From Cytidiella melzeri (lineage: Eukaryota > Basidiomycota > Agaricomycetes > Polyporales > Irpicaceae), in NCBI GenBank assembly GCA_022592445.1, contig JABYQR010000219.1:1-64000 (forward strand): DNA of 64,000 bases. Reading direction: 5' to 3'. This document shows, one piece after another, positions 51,431 through 63,953 of this stretch. The notes under the pieces are model-generated. The model was given only the letters and a program-made list of their open reading frames with translations. It was not told the DNA's origin and did not search any database. Positions within the stretch are counted from its first letter, which is position 1. Each line of letters starts with the position of its first letter. A program made the position numbers and the translations under genes.

Positions 51431-54400
51431 TCATACACCATACCTCGTACGCAGCTTTTCTTGAATAACAGGCGGAAAGCTTCCGACCGTCGCCGTCCAC
51501 CCTGCAGAGTCATGCTGCTTGAAACCAGAGAGCAGCTGCTGGAACATCGCATTCAGCTCCGCCGACGGAGAAGTCCACTTCACAATCGCGTTGCAGAACC
51601 ACAACAGGCTCTGTTCAAACGAAGTCTGAGTCAATCAAGCCCAACAAGCCTCGAAAGAAAAATGCTTGCCTTCGCAATGCCCGCAGGGTTGGACTGTACG
51701 AGGGTACACAAACCACGGAAAGCCGAGTCCTTCTCTTCGTTGTCCCTGATCTCCTGCAAAGCCTGGCACCAAGCTTGGGCAAACTCGGGCAAGAGAGGAG
51801 CGACAAGTTGAGGGTGCATCAAACCAATGCGTCCTATTGACACAGCAGCGTTCTCGTGCAGACTACGCGGAGCCTTGGGGTGTAGAAGGATCGGAATTAG
51901 CCGCGAGATCAACGGGGGCACCCATACTTGGAACTCCGGGGCATCTACCAAAGAAAGAAAGCATAGCATGAGTTTGATACGACGGATCATTAGAATCCAT
52001 CCAACACGAACCACGTCCGTATCTCAGAGCAACTTCTCCAACAGACCACGCCGCGTTGTTGCACGCGCTGACAAAGTCCACCTTGGGCTCAGGGTCGAGT
52101 TGAACGATCAATTCTTCCATGATGCCGCCCATGTGAGGTCTCAAAAGCGGGAAGGCGTTCATCGCCAGATCACCGACCAAGGCGTATGCTGATTGCCTTA
52201 CAGGTGCCTGAGGATGCTTAAGGCAAACGGTCAGCAGCTGCAGCAAGTTAGGCTGGCTTCGGGTGATGCAAGGTTCAAGCCCCATTCCGAGACCCTGAGC
52301 AAGTCCTGATAAAAGGTCGAGTGCTACGACCAAAAACGAGCGATCAGGCTCGTCCATGTCTGGGTTTTGCTGGAATGCTTGGTATTGCAGCAGAGACGTG
52401 TGCACAATAGTCGAGCATCGTTCGAAGATTGGCCCGGCGTAGGGCACGAAGGACGGACCCATGGCTATGGTCACAGACGCAAGGCACTTGACGTCGAAAA
52501 ATGAGCAAACGAAATATAATAACTGCAAACGCGTTACGAACCTCCAACAGAGGTACCAAGTCTTCGTCGTCGTCCTTTAGCTTCGTCCATCTCTTCAGTA
52601 GCGGCGGCATCAAGATATCTACGAATGCAGGATTTTGCAGCGCCGGACCGACTGCATCAGCGAGTGTGCCGACAGCATCGTACAGGATGAGCATGTTCTT
52701 GTGTTGGTACTTGTCAAACGCAAAGACAAGATTACGCAATACCGGCTCCAAATAAGGGGCTAACTCGGCTCCTGCGTCTTCCTCCAGAGTAGCGAAAGCA
52801 CTGCAGCCGGCTTCTTGAACGCGTTTGTTGTTATCAAGAACCATACGTAGCAGCTATATGATTTCATATCTTAGATATTTTGACGAAGGTGAACAACGAC
52901 TTCAACCAAAGACTACATACCCCTTCCAACGTTGGAACGAAAAATTGGTTCTTGTGTTCCTCTGTTGTTGACTGCGTACACCAGCTAGCATATCGCCCCA
53001 GAGTCCAGCAAGTGATTGATCGCACGAGAGGCTGACGCATTATTAGTACCGCCATGTGAAGGTAACGCGCCCGCACTTACCTTTGGATCGTTGAGAGTGC
53101 TGATAAGATATGGAATCAACGTAGGGAGGTGAGGCTCAATGGCATCAATGCAACCTAAATCGCAGAACGTAAACGCCTACTGCCCTATTGATCTTCAAGC
53201 GAGACATACCTTCAGCCATTGCACCGAGTGCCAGAACCCCACTCTCTCGCTGTAGCCAATCATCGCTCCACAGCTTTGCCTTCAGCGGCTCTAAAAGCTG
53301 ATTGAGTAGATCGGGACCGAATCGCACTGCAAGCACGTCCAATGCTGCTGCTGCGCATTTTCGGAGGTTCCACTCTGTAGACATCTCGTCGGCAAACTCG
53401 TCGTCGTCTTCATCGAAGCCCTCATCGTCGTCATCGTCATCAGCGAGTTCCTCCCCATACGCTCCAACTCGCTTTGAGCCCGATGAACCGTCTCCATTTG
53501 TTTCCTCGTGGTCAAAGCCGTGCGTTTTGCCGCCGTAATGTCGAGGCTTGATGTCGGTCTCCTTGTCAGGAACTTCAGCATCTTCAGCGTCGGCTTCTAA
53601 CCATAGTAGATCATCCTCGCCGTAGACCATGCAGTCCAGAAGGACGGGGGCCACTCTTCCCAGCAATGGATGGAGCCAGGGAGCAAGGTCTGGATCTTCT
53701 GCGAAGGTGAGCCAGAACTCGCAAGCTTCGAGTGCAACGTTTTCGTTCCTGTCTTTCGTCGAGTACAGCATGTATTCGGCGACGTTCTGCATCTCGGGCA
53801 TGAGTTTCTCTGGTTTGGAGGCAAGGAGGAGGACAAGGGCCTGACAGACGTGTCGTCGTACTTGAGCGTCGTCGTCCGAGGCCCGTTTGAACAGACACGC
53901 GATAAACGTGTCTAAATGTGTGAAGAGAGCCTGACAGTTGATGGGGACGAAATATGATAGGCAGGCTATCGCGTGCGCACGCATTCTTGACGAGTGATGT
54001 TCGGAGAGGACGAGGAACTTCGGGATCATGTACTCTAGTGGGTAGGTGCCATTGATTTCCACGTCCAGTTTCCTTGGGTAATCCTCGCAGGCTTTTTCCA
54101 GTACATTGAATGCAGCCTATGGGTTGATCACAGTAATGTTAGCAGTGGCATGAGAGGTGTGACGGGTCCCGCCGCCTGCTGTAGCGCGGAGTGTATCGGG
54201 AAGGCTTGGGTTGAGAGACACACGACTGGAGCTAAATGACATACCTCTTGTTGATCTGGAACCGTAGAGTCAAGGGTATGGACCAGCTGCTGTAAACATT
54301 CCGGCCAATTTTTCGGCTCCAGTATTCCCAAGAATTGAACAATATCTTGACCGGCCGCATTCCGGACCATCACCGACGGATCGGTGAAGGCCTGTAGAAC

Positions 54401-54752
54401 AGAAGCTTTGACAAAAGAGAGGACGTCAGGGGCGGCACGAAGTATGAGACGAGCGTTGTTCTTGAGCAGGTAACCTGCAATGGTACGTATGCGATCTTCC
54501 TCCTGGGGCATCGCAGCTAAAATATATGCTAAGTATGCAACATAGTCGGGTACTCGCGTGAAGCTGTTGAGTTTCTGTTGAAGATGGTTCACAGGTATAA
54601 TTATGAATGAAGCAAGTCAATGAGCGGGAGGGAAATGAGCGGCGTACATGAGTGATCGCTGTCTGAACTCCCGCTGTGTTGGTGTCTGTAGATTTATGGA
54701 TCGTCTGCACGATCTCTTGCAGACCAGCTTGCTGTGGTGTCCATGAGGCCAT
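51431..54752 (-). CDS. Transportin / karyopherin beta-2 (Kap104-like) nuclear import receptor
   Basis: About ten exons from ATG 54752 to TGA 51431 give a HEAT-repeat protein of roughly 900 residues, the normal family size. The start is [21 protein letters not shown], then [31 protein letters not shown] and [14 protein letters not shown]. The middle carries the long acidic loop of HEAT repeat 8 ([20 protein letters not shown]), which displaces cargo when RanGTP binds. Conserved downstream blocks include [35 protein letters not shown] and [11 protein letters not shown]. The C-terminus is [15 protein letters not shown]. The receptor imports PY-NLS cargo such as hnRNP-type RNA-binding proteins. 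Confidence 0.95.
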
Positions 54753-55014
54753 CGTCTAGAGAAAAACGCGTGGAATATCGAGAGGAGGCCACCGACGCGT
54801 GCAGGTAAAAGTAGGTCGAGAGCAATTGAGCATGGGCCTTTCATACCAAGTGAAACTATACTGAGCACCCTGATTATGTAAGAATGTCCATACACGGCTA
54901 CCAAACGCCCGTGATAATCCAAAGTGCAGGGCTTGGCGCTACTTGGTCTTCAAGTATTCCTCTTGAGTCTTGACTCCAACATCTGCATGAATTCCCACTG
55001 ACTACTACGCTCAA

Positions 55015-56544
55015 ATGCATTTTCCCATCCTAGGTCGAATACGGAGTCGCGAGTATGCAGCCATCCTCCTTGGCTTTGTCTTCGTCGCGCTCGAAACGCT
55101 GCTCACATTCGTTATCGTCTTCCTGCCCAAACCCGTCATCCAGTGGTTTTACGATCGCTCAAAGGCACTCTTCCATCTTATTGTAGGTCCACCAAAACCA
55201 AAAACCGAGGAAAGAAAGCTAGCTGAGCGCATTCGGCGCGCGAGGGACTTTGAGACGCTCTGCGCAATATTCGGATACACTTTCGAAGAACATGTAATTC
55301 TGACGAAAGACGGATATCTACTGGGTCTTCACCGTCTAAGCCGTAAATTAGGCGAGGAGCGGTCGCGGACGGGAGCATCGACAGGGAAACCAGTTGTGTA
55401 CCTCCATCACGGCCTTCTCATGAACTCCGAGGTGTGGATTTGCGTTACCTCTCCTCAGCGTTGCCTCCCATTTGTCCTCGTCGAGATGGGCTTCGAGGTG
55501 TGGCTGGGAAATAACCGCGGGAACAAGTATTCGCGCAAGTCCATCCATCATGATCCTAACTCAACCAAATTCTGGGATTACAGTATTGATGACTTCGCCT
55601 GGCATGACATTCCGGATTCTATCGAGTATATCCTGCATGTCACCAAAGAGCCCAGCGTCAGCTACGTTGGCTTCAGCCAGGGTACAGCGCAGGCGTTTGC
55701 TGCGCTGAGCATTCACCCACAGCTGAACGAGCGGATCAATGTCTTTATAGCCCTCGCGCCCGCGATGAGTCCGGCTGGGCTATCTGCACCTATTGTAGAC
55801 GGTCTTATGAAGGCTTCGTAAGTGCTTCCATTACCTGTACAACTTTGTTTGACTGATGACTTCGATAGGCCCACGTTCCTTTTCCTCATCTTCGGCCGAA
55901 AGGCCATCCTCTCCTCCGCACCTGCCTGGCAGTCGTTACTTTATCCACCCGTGTTCGTAACCGCGATCGATTCATCCTTGCGCTGGCTTTTCAGGTGGAG
56001 CGGCGACAACATCTCGCACACACAAAAGTATGCCGCCTACGCACATCTGTACTCGTTTGCATCTGTGAAATCCGTCGTACACTGGTTCCAGATCATGCGC
56101 AGTGGGAAATTCCAAATGTACGATGACGACGTGCAGCAGTTCAAAGTCGTTCGCGGCGGACGACACAGACCATCAGGCGTATCTTCCTATGCTCCTGCTC
56201 GGTTCCCTACGAGGAACATCGTCACGCCAATTGTTCTGCTCTACGGCGACACCGACTCACTCGTGGACATTGATCAGATGCTTCACGAGCTTCCTGAGCA
56301 TACGACTGCGACGCGTCTTCACACCTACGAGCATCTTGACGTTCTCTGGGGCGACAACGTGGACAAGGACGTTATTCCTCATGTGATAGACAACTTGAAG
56401 ACATACTGTGCGCGCCCCGAGCGATTGCATGCACCGGCGAAGATCAATGGCGCACTACGCCTTAAGATACTCGAAGCTCACCGGCAATCTGAATCGGGAT
56501 ACTCGACGCCAGCCGAGCCAGACGGCGATGGCGGAGAGGAGTAG
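55015..56544 (+). CDS. TGL1/YEH-like steryl ester or acid lipase, membrane-anchored
   Basis: Two exons (55015-55817, 55869-56544) give 492 residues. An N-terminal hydrophobic helix (YAAILLGFVFVALETLLTFVIVFL) would anchor it to ER or lipid droplets. The AB-lipase region follows: FGYTFEEHVILTKDGYLLGLHR, VVYLHHGLLMNSEVW, GFEVWLGNNRGNKYSRKS and FWDYSIDDFAWHDIPD. The nucleophile elbow is YVGFSQGTAQ. The catalytic Asp is in LLYGDTDSLVD and the His in YEHLDVLWG. Yeast Tgl1, Yeh1 and Yeh2 cleave sterol esters; substrate specificity cannot be fixed from sequence. The C-terminal ~50 residues are polar. Confidence 0.93.
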
Positions 56545-56841
56545 ATGATATAAACAGTTACGGTCTTTTTGTACTCACATGCGAAGTATTCTGGTACATC
56601 AGTTGTAGGCTGCATTCCCCTTTACCGTGCATTGGATACATGGCACCCATATCAAATACCTACTTCCAGCTCGTAAACTTGTGATACCCCACTCCTCAGC
56701 AATCGCACATGTCATTCTACGCGCCCCAAAGATAAACAACCAATCAACAAGAAAATTAGCAAGAAGCCTACAGGTGTATCAACGTCACTAAACAATGAAA
56801 TATTGTAAAATCCAACGAAGCCGTACACCGTCATAACAAGC

Positions 56842-59800
56842 TCATAACTTCATAAGACCCTTCATAGCGTTCGCGATAGCGAAACTCGACTTCGCCATAA
56901 TCTGCCGCGACTCCTTCGTGACTTCCGGAAGTGCCTGCACTTCGCTGAGCTTGTTCGCGTGTTCGCTGAGTTCCGCCAGTATATCGTTGCCTTGCGCCCC
57001 CGCAGACGGTGGCAGATTGTCCTTGCACACTGCAACGATGCTCGACACGATCGTGATGATCTGCGTCAAGTTTTCGTTCAGGGTGGGCGACGGTGTCGGA
57101 CTGCGGACGGCCGACAGCACGGTTTGAATCGCATACACGATGGCATCCGTTTGTGCCTCAAGATAAGGCTGCAAAAACCACGTCACTATGTAGTTCTATT
57201 GTATAGGATTTTTTGGGTAACTGTACCTTGAGCTCAGACCATGCACCCTCAGGACCTTCTGCTGGTCCTGAATCATCACTGGTCGCGTTAGTGCTATTTG
57301 CGGGCTGATTGGGTGCAGGGGAGTTTGTTCTTGAGCTGGAAGAAGGCGACCGGGACATGTACCGCTCTTCATCCATCATCGAACGCCCGAGCACAGATTT
57401 GCTAGGTGGAGGTGACCAGGCGAGGTCCTGTCGATTTTGAGCAGGCCTGAAACTTGAGCTACTTGGCGTACGGGCATGACCATACGCCGGCGACTTCATC
57501 TCTTCCACAGAACGCAAACTCGGCATATAGCTGCTAGACGTCGAGGCAGATGGTGGTGGGGGCGATACTGGCGTGAACTGGTCTTGTTCTGGCTTTGTTG
57601 CCTTGCGGATAAGTATCGTCTTTGCTATCTCGGTGACAGTCGCAGAGACATGGCTCGCGGCGGCATCTAACAAGCTGACGGGGGACATGCCAGAACTAGT
57701 GGCGTGAGTCTTGGTAGCTGTCACAAGATTGCTAAGAGTGGCTTCTGCACGCTCACGGAGGGCGTGCAACGCGTCCAGGTCGACTTCAGCGCGATCTCTC
57801 GGCGACCTGCGCTCAAAGGCGCGTACATCTTCCACAATGGCTGTGACAGCATTGACTACGCCTTTCATGGGTGTAAGGACACGGGTCGGTGCGTTGGATC
57901 GCCCTGCGGTCAAAAGACTGTCGATGGCAGACACAAAAGCGGTGACATGAATATCAAGCAAGCCGCCGTCCGGTGACACAGGCAGCTGATCTTCTGTCTT
58001 GGGTGGTTGCAAGAACAATTGCGAAGTCGCTATAGAAAGGAAGAGGGCTTAGACTCGTTTGAAGGCAGATCATGCATCATGCATACCTTTGACACTTCTA
58101 AGCTCTGTCTTCGCTTGCTCATATTTCCTCTTGTACTCCTTCGCTTGAGCATCCAGATCACGTATTACCGAGAGGTCAGCGTCTTTGGCAGTCATGAGCT
58201 CATCATTGCGACGAGATAGTTCAGTCAGCTCTGTCACCAGTCCTTCCATATCCCCTCGTAGTTGATCCAGTATGTCTGAATCGCCCTGCGCAAATGAGCA
58301 AGGATCGGGGCACTCTGAGTAAACGATAGCTCACTCTGCTACCCTCAGACTCCAGTCTTTCGCAGCGTTCACGTAATATCTGTAACTCTTCCTCATCTTC
58401 CCTCGCCCGCCTGGAGGATAGCTCCTGCTCCCGCTCACGGTCTTCGCGGAGCTCCTCGAGCTCTTTCTGCATCTGCAATATAGTGGCTGTCTTCTCTTCG
58501 GCGAGCTGCTCATGCTTTGTCAAAGCGCACTGTGTGAAACCATGGTGAAGACTAACCTGGCGGAGCTCCTCAAGTTCGTTCTCCATCGTCCTCACTCGCT
58601 CTTCACTCTCTGCCCACTTCTGCTCACGTAACTGAGCATCCTCAAGATCGCGCTCCAGCCCAGTGATGCGCGTTTGCATGGTAGCAACCTTGAATTCGTA
58701 CTCCCTCCGAATCCTCTCGCCTTCCTCTCCACCAACACTCGAACGTCCGCCCATACGTGTTGCTGCCGCCGCTCCTCCCGCAAGACCCGCGACCATCCCC
58801 ATGCCCCCTGACCGGTCAGAGGAGACAGACGCACGACCGAACGACATCTTATCAAAATAGTCTTCGCTCTTGTTCCCACTCGTTTCGTCGTCTTCGACGC
58901 TGACGGCCTGCAAACGCGCGGTCAACGCGCTGAGTCCTCCCAGGCCACCTGAAGGACTAGATGGACTGTCATCGGCCTCTACATCAGTATTACCCACACT
59001 TCGCTCTCTGCTTCTATCCCGCTCGTCCACCGCTGTACTGGTGCTATCCCGCATTTCCCTCCCGTACGGTACCTCGATATCTTCCTCCGCGATTGTGCTC
59101 TTATTCGGGATAATCATGCCCATGCCAGCTGTGGCGCTCTGCGCGTTCGTCGTCGACGTCGAGTCGCTGTGCACACTGGTGGTCTGACTTTGTCGCCGTC
59201 CCAAACTGCCGTACTCCCGTTCCCTGTCATCTGACCGACGACTGGGCAAATCTTGAGAGGGCCGCCGCCTCGAAGATCCATCGTCATAGCCATCTCCACT
59301 GCGGCGTGGCTGGTATTCTTCAGTAGACTTACGTATGGGTACTGGAGAGCTGGCGGCGTAGCCACTGTCGATCGCACGATCTTCTGAAGAGCGCCGTGCA
59401 GCAGAAGGATTTCCAGCGAGTTGTGAGTATGGAGTATTAAAATCAGGGGAAGGATAGTCGTCATAGGCTGATTGAGGAGACGTCAGAGCGGCAGGCTCGG
59501 AGAGCTATGGTTGAATGAGCGTAAGTCGACAACTGAGGGACAGGTTACTCACTTCTTCCCTGAATTCCGGGTATCTCCGTCCAAGTTCGTAGTAGACATC
59601 ACTAGATAGGTCTTTGAATCTGCCGGTAGGTAGCGTAGCGAGTTTCTGGCGAGCCTGGTTGCGTTTCGGATGAAAGTCATCTCGCACCGGCAAGAAGGGT
59701 ACTAGATCGTGATCAGTGACGAGCAGAGTTTCAAAAACAAATTGAGCTCACTTTCATTGTCCGAGGTGTTTGTCTTTCTCCGCACAAGTTCATCATAAAC

Positions 59801-60148
59801 ATCGGTGGACAGCTCCTGAAATTGTTGCCTCGTAAGACGGGTGAGTTTCTGTCGCGCAGTCGAACGAGAGTTGGCGGGTTCTGAGTGAGCAAACTGTCAG
59901 TTGCGAACGTAACCCAGAGCAGCAAAGTACCAACCCTTGGCCAGGTACGAGGCCAGGTACCGGTGAAGCTCGTCGAAATGTGTGCGAGCGATAGAGCGCG
60001 AATCCGAGCCTAGAGAGGGCATAGGGGCATGTCCGAGAGGACGATAAGCCTCTGTCTTGTAGTTTGATATCCCGGAGTATGTTGTCCCGGTGGGCGACGG
60101 AGCGCGGATGCTCCCAGGTCCTCTGGCGTTGGACTGGCTGCGCCTCAT
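56842..60148 (-). CDS. Polarisome scaffold Spa2-like protein (GIT/SHD-I domain)
   Basis: Several exons from ATG 60148 to the stop at 56842. After a Ser-rich start come two tandem Spa2-homology repeats: ARQKLTRLTRQQFQELSTDVYDELVRR and ARQKLATLPTGRFKDLSSDVYYELGRRYPEF. A long disordered region follows, then coiled coil (about 58700-58050) with LEELREDREREQELSSRRAREDEEEL and TELSRRNDELMTAK. The C-terminal helical domain (about 57990-56845) contains VTAFVSAIDSLLTAGRSNAPTRVL and KSSFAIANAMKGLMKL. Spa2 organises formin, Pea2 and MAPK factors at sites of polarised growth, the hyphal tip in filamentous fungi. Confidence 0.92.
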
Positions 60149-60477
60149 GATGGAAGTGGTGTCCTAAGCGAGAGCGAGGCTGCGATGTCTGCAAGCAACA
60201 GGGCCGCGATATATGCAAGCAGCAGTGGTGGTAGGAGGAATGGATGGTTCGGCTATCGTTCGCGCAGGATTTGGGTGGTGTACGGATGGTAGGGAGCAGC
60301 CTCCGATGGGATCATAGATCAAACGCGGAAAACGCGTTGCGCTGACACAATGTGGGCGGGAAATCTGCGGGCAACTTACACCTTTGCTCTTCAGGACCTG
60401 CTAGGGGTCCGTTGATATATGGTTGTTGTATCTGCAAGGCTCTATAGCTAGCAGGCAACTAGCGACCGACGCCGACC
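60149..60477. other. Upstream region of Spa2-like gene
   Basis: No coding sequence; it probably contains the promoter of the minus-strand Spa2-like gene, with the hAT element inserted about 340 bp upstream of its start codon. Confidence 0.5.
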
Positions 60478-60485
60478 ATTGCTCA
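60478..60485. repeat. 8-bp target site duplication, left copy of hAT insertion
   Basis: ATTGCTCA, repeated exactly at 63185-63192. Confidence 0.88.
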
Positions 60486-60525
60486 TAGTGCTCTGCAAAA
60501 ATACCATTATAATGCAATATAATCT

Positions 60526-60660
60526 CAGAATATCATTAAATACCCATTAAATACTTGCTTGTGGAAATTTTTTAAGAATATGATTACCATTAAATACAAT
60601 ACAATACAATACAATACAATACAATACTATTCCTGTATTTAATGGTATTCTAGAATATTA
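60526..60660. repeat. Left subterminal repeats: ATTAAATAC units and (ACAAT)n
   Basis: ATTAAATAC occurs several times in both orientations, and a pentanucleotide tract of about seven ATACA units lies at 60593-60628. Similar ATTAAATACC units recur at 63030-63175. Clusters of short subterminal motifs commonly serve as hAT transposase binding sites. Confidence 0.75.
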
Positions 60661-60711
60661 TGCATGTGACAAGTTTTGAGCACATGCATGTATGTACAGC
60701 CTCTTTCCTAC

Positions 60712-60972
60712 AATTTGCACTGTTCATACACCCATACACAGTTTTTCAATGCTGCATAGCTACCTTAATCATTTGCACTGCCTTTGTTTTGCACTGCTCA
60801 TGTACTCATACACATTTGTTGATGTTCCAGCCATGTTTGTATGATCTTTGTCTCTCCACTTATACAGACTGTTCCCCATGTTTTGCACTGCTCATGCATC
60901 TATGTACAAGTTTTCATGTTGCGTAGCTACCTTGATCATTTGTACTGCCCCTGTTTTGCACTGCTCATAATA
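60712..60972. repeat. Repeats with core TTTTGCACTGCTCAT
   Basis: The core appears at about 60713 (variant), 60787, 60880 and 60954, separated by roughly 70-95 bp, with shared CATAGCTACCTT..ATCATTTG segments. No protein is coded. The same core resembles a motif in the long-TIR transposon. Confidence 0.65.
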
Positions 60973-61310
60973 TTACCCTGATCGAAGGACTTTGTCATTG
61001 CATTGTAAAGCGTAACAAGGATGTCCAGCTTAATGCCAATGATTGTCAAGTAGGCTGTGGTCTTCATGTAGGACATCTTGTTGTGCAGTAAGTGCCATAT
61101 TTTCTCACAGCTTGACAGCACATCGACTATCAGAAGAGAGCTACTATTTGGCCTTGGACTAGAAGTTAGCCCAGAAGAGGAAGATCTGTACCTTTGTGCT
61201 CGTGAGGTACTTGTCAATGAAGCAGAAGTTGAGGCTGGAGAAGCTGTGTTAGCCAGAGAGGCCTCTGAACAGGCTACCAGATAACAATGAGAGTGATACT
61301 GACTTAGAGT

Positions 61311-62736
61311 TGTCTGAGGCTGAAATTGTCAGCAGTGATGAGGACATGGGAGAGGCAGTCACTAGTACTAAGAGGATGTCAATAAAAGCAAAACAGCAAC
61401 CAACTGTTGCTGATAAGGTAAGACACTGTTCCTTAAATTACTTGAGCTAATAAAGTGGTCAGCTCCATGCTATTGTGGTAGATGTTCTTAGAAGTGAGCC
61501 ACGGCGCAAGAAAATGTGCAGCACAGAGCATCATCATCTTAATCTTATATGAGGTATTCCCATCCGGTGGAACACAACTCTGGCAGAGATTGAGCGGGGC
61601 ATTCTTCTTCAAAATGTATGTGCATTCTTGGCATTCTCCAGAGAACTTTGACTCTGTACTAATTTCATCCTAGGCTATCACATTCTGGATTAACACACTG
61701 CCTGACGGGCTACGAGGCAAGAAAAGAGCAGCAGCTGTTTGGAAGCAAGCCAAGTTATACATTGATCCCAAAGGGTGGCAATCTTCAGAGAATCTTGTGG
61801 AAATACTAGCAGTCAGTTTAGCTATCATCACTTGTTGTTTGATTGTCTCTCACTTCACCTCAACAGCCATTCAAAGAATTCACAAGCAGTCTATCACAGA
61901 AGAAAGTTCCAACACTTCCACAACTTCTTCCACTCTATAAGCATTTTGAAAACTATCTCAGTAGTTGTCGTCTTGATGCACACTTTTCAGCTCCAAATCT
62001 GCAAAAGGCATTGTCCATGGCACTTGCAAAGCTTGATAAGCATATGCAGATTGCGTTTAAGAAAAAGTTCCCCCTTCTAGCTGCTGGTAAGTACATATAC
62101 ACTAGGCTATTCAGGCTGAATTGACATGACTCTGCAACCACAGTCCTTCATCCGTCTATCTGGCTGAAGTATTTTGAGACAGCAGATTGGGATCAGGCAG
62201 TAGCAGCTCAAGCAGAGCGTCTTCTCAGAGAGGTTTATACCCAGTATTCTTCTGCTCTTGCCACAACCTTGCAGTCTGCCAACACACCCACATCTGCACA
62301 GCCAGCCAACAAGTCAAATTTTGCATCTGCAATAGCCTTTGCATCAGTCACATCAGCTGCTCATTGGGAGACTGAGATAGAGCTTTACCTCAGTGATGCA
62401 CATTCTCCTCAGGATGATGAGGATGTACTCACTTAGTGGAAGGTATGTACCACATTTAACAGAAAATTGTGGTCCTTGCTAACCAACTTGCCTATGGAGA
62501 GTCATGCAAAGGTCTTTCCCACCCTCTCTCACATTGCACAAGACATTCTTGCAATTCCTGGTGTCAGTGTCTCAGTTGAGAGGCTGTTCTCATCATGCAA
62601 GCACACTATGAGAGACTCTCGCTCATCTCTTGGGGCCAGGAAGGCATCAAAGACTGTTATCTCAAAGGAGTGGTTACAGATTGGGCTTGGCGAGGGTATT
62701 GAGTATCTCAATGGTGTGTCTATCTGGAGCAAGTAA
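61311..62736 (+). pseudogene. hAT transposase remnant (C-terminal half, two nonsense codons)
   Basis: Recognisable pieces in order are a Ser/acidic linker, IPIRWNTTLAEIERGILLQN, an exon with GWQSSENLVEIL, PFKEFTSSLSQKK..TLPQLLPLYKHF, SIWLKYFETADWDQ, and the dimerisation domain LTNLPMESHAKVFP..SVSVERLFSSCKHTMRDSRSSLG. Introns are visible at 61616-61674 (GTATGT..CTAG), around 61809-61866 and 62085-62142. Two in-frame stops interrupt it: TGA at 61550-61552 just before IPIRWNTT, and TAG at 62434-62436 directly before TGG AAG where relatives usually have WWK. The BED zinc finger and the first catalytic Asp region are missing, so it cannot code an active transposase. Confidence 0.85.
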
Positions 62737-63184
62737 ATGTCATTGACTGCAGCTGTGGCTACCTGTGTGTATTAGCATACATGTACCAATTTTTTCCAAG
62801 TCTATGTAGTAGCACTGTCCAGTTGCAAGACAACAGAACATACCAAACTCCAATGAAGTAGTGGTAACATATACAGTGATGCTACTTATAGTGCATACTA
62901 ATAGTCATGCATACCATCTTACTGTCTTCATGAGTGCATTGGACAATGTGTTAGCTATAAATGCAAGACAATCAGAGACTCAGTTGAGCAAGGACTTGAA
63001 CTTGAATCACCCAAACACTTACTATATCATTGAATACCATTAAATACCAATAAATACCAATACTAACCAATACCAATACTATTAAATACATTATTATTCA
63101 ATACACATCACGTGATATTGGTATTCAATGGTAATCATTAAATACAGGCCAGTTGGAATATTTAATGGTATTTGCTAAGCACTA

Positions 63185-63714
63185 ATTGCTCATAGACACG
63201 ATCACGTGCCTAACACGTGCGCCTCACGTGCTTCAAGCGCTCAATCAACCCAGAGTGACAACGCGCTTAGACGGGGTTAAGTCATCAGGCCTAGGAAATA
63301 CCACATTTACACCTCGAGTTGGGCAAATGCTGTACCGCGAGTGGCGATGGCAGCTGTGAGACAGCGACACGGCCAGGTATTGACAGCTAAAAACTGGCTG
63401 TTGCAGAGCTGTTCGAGAAAAGTGGTGTGAACGTGGTGTGGGGCGTATGACAGCGGTTGACAGGCAGCAATCGCCTGCGCTCTGGACGTTACACAGCCTT
63501 TATCACCTGCCACACAGGTGATTATCAGGTGAGTGACGACTGAAATTTCATGCCTGGATGCAGCGTCTTTCCATTGCTGTACTTGCTGTGGCCAGGTGGG
63601 GTTGGTGTGGGCGCAAAGCTTCCATGTTTTGAGTATTAACAAGTGTGTTTTCCAATTTGTCTCCATCCTGCGTGAAACTGAACATGTGGTACACATACTA
63701 GTATTGGGCAGTGA
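63185..63714. other. Intergenic region right of the hAT element
   Basis: It begins with the right 8-bp target copy (63185-63192). CACGTG-type hexamers cluster at 63200-63235. A 129-codon minus-strand frame (63307-63696) lacks domain features and is not called. Confidence 0.45.
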
Positions 63715-63953
63715 TCAAGTGCAACGTAGCCGTAAGGTCACCCTACGTGGTTCCTCCTGAACTTCTGGCCCCTCATCTACTGTCGAAAACTCCGCATCCC
63801 GTTTGCTGCCCACCTTCTCTTCAACGCGCCTACGCTTCTGAGTTGCCGCACGCGTGCGATTGTCTTTCAGGTCTTGTTTGGCTTGGAGTTTGGTCGCCAA
63901 CTCGTTGTGACAGGATCTGCGTGCCTCCGTTGTTGGAAATAAGGGAATAGGAG
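63715..63953 (-). CDS. 3'-terminal exon of a gene extending beyond the window (function unknown)
   Basis: An open minus-strand exon of about 79 codons is preceded by a good acceptor (TACTTACAG at about 63954-63962) and ends TAG-like at 63715. The peptide is charged and basic, with NELATKLQAKQDLKDNRTRAATQKRRRVEE containing a likely nuclear localisation stretch (QKRRR), and an acidic DEGPEVQEEP patch. It resembles a disordered C-terminal tail. The gene cannot be identified without upstream sequence. Confidence 0.4.

Larger units (their letters stand above)
60486..63184 (+). mobile_element. hAT-superfamily DNA transposon, degenerate
   Basis: The element is 2699 bp. The ends are imperfect inverted repeats, TAGTGCTCTGCAAAAATACC on the left and TAGTGCTTAGCAAATACC read inward from the right. 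They are flanked by an exact 8-bp duplication, the hAT hallmark. Subterminal regions are rich in ATTAAATAC-like units. The interior encodes the C-terminal part of a hAT transposase with in-frame stops. Confidence 0.9.
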
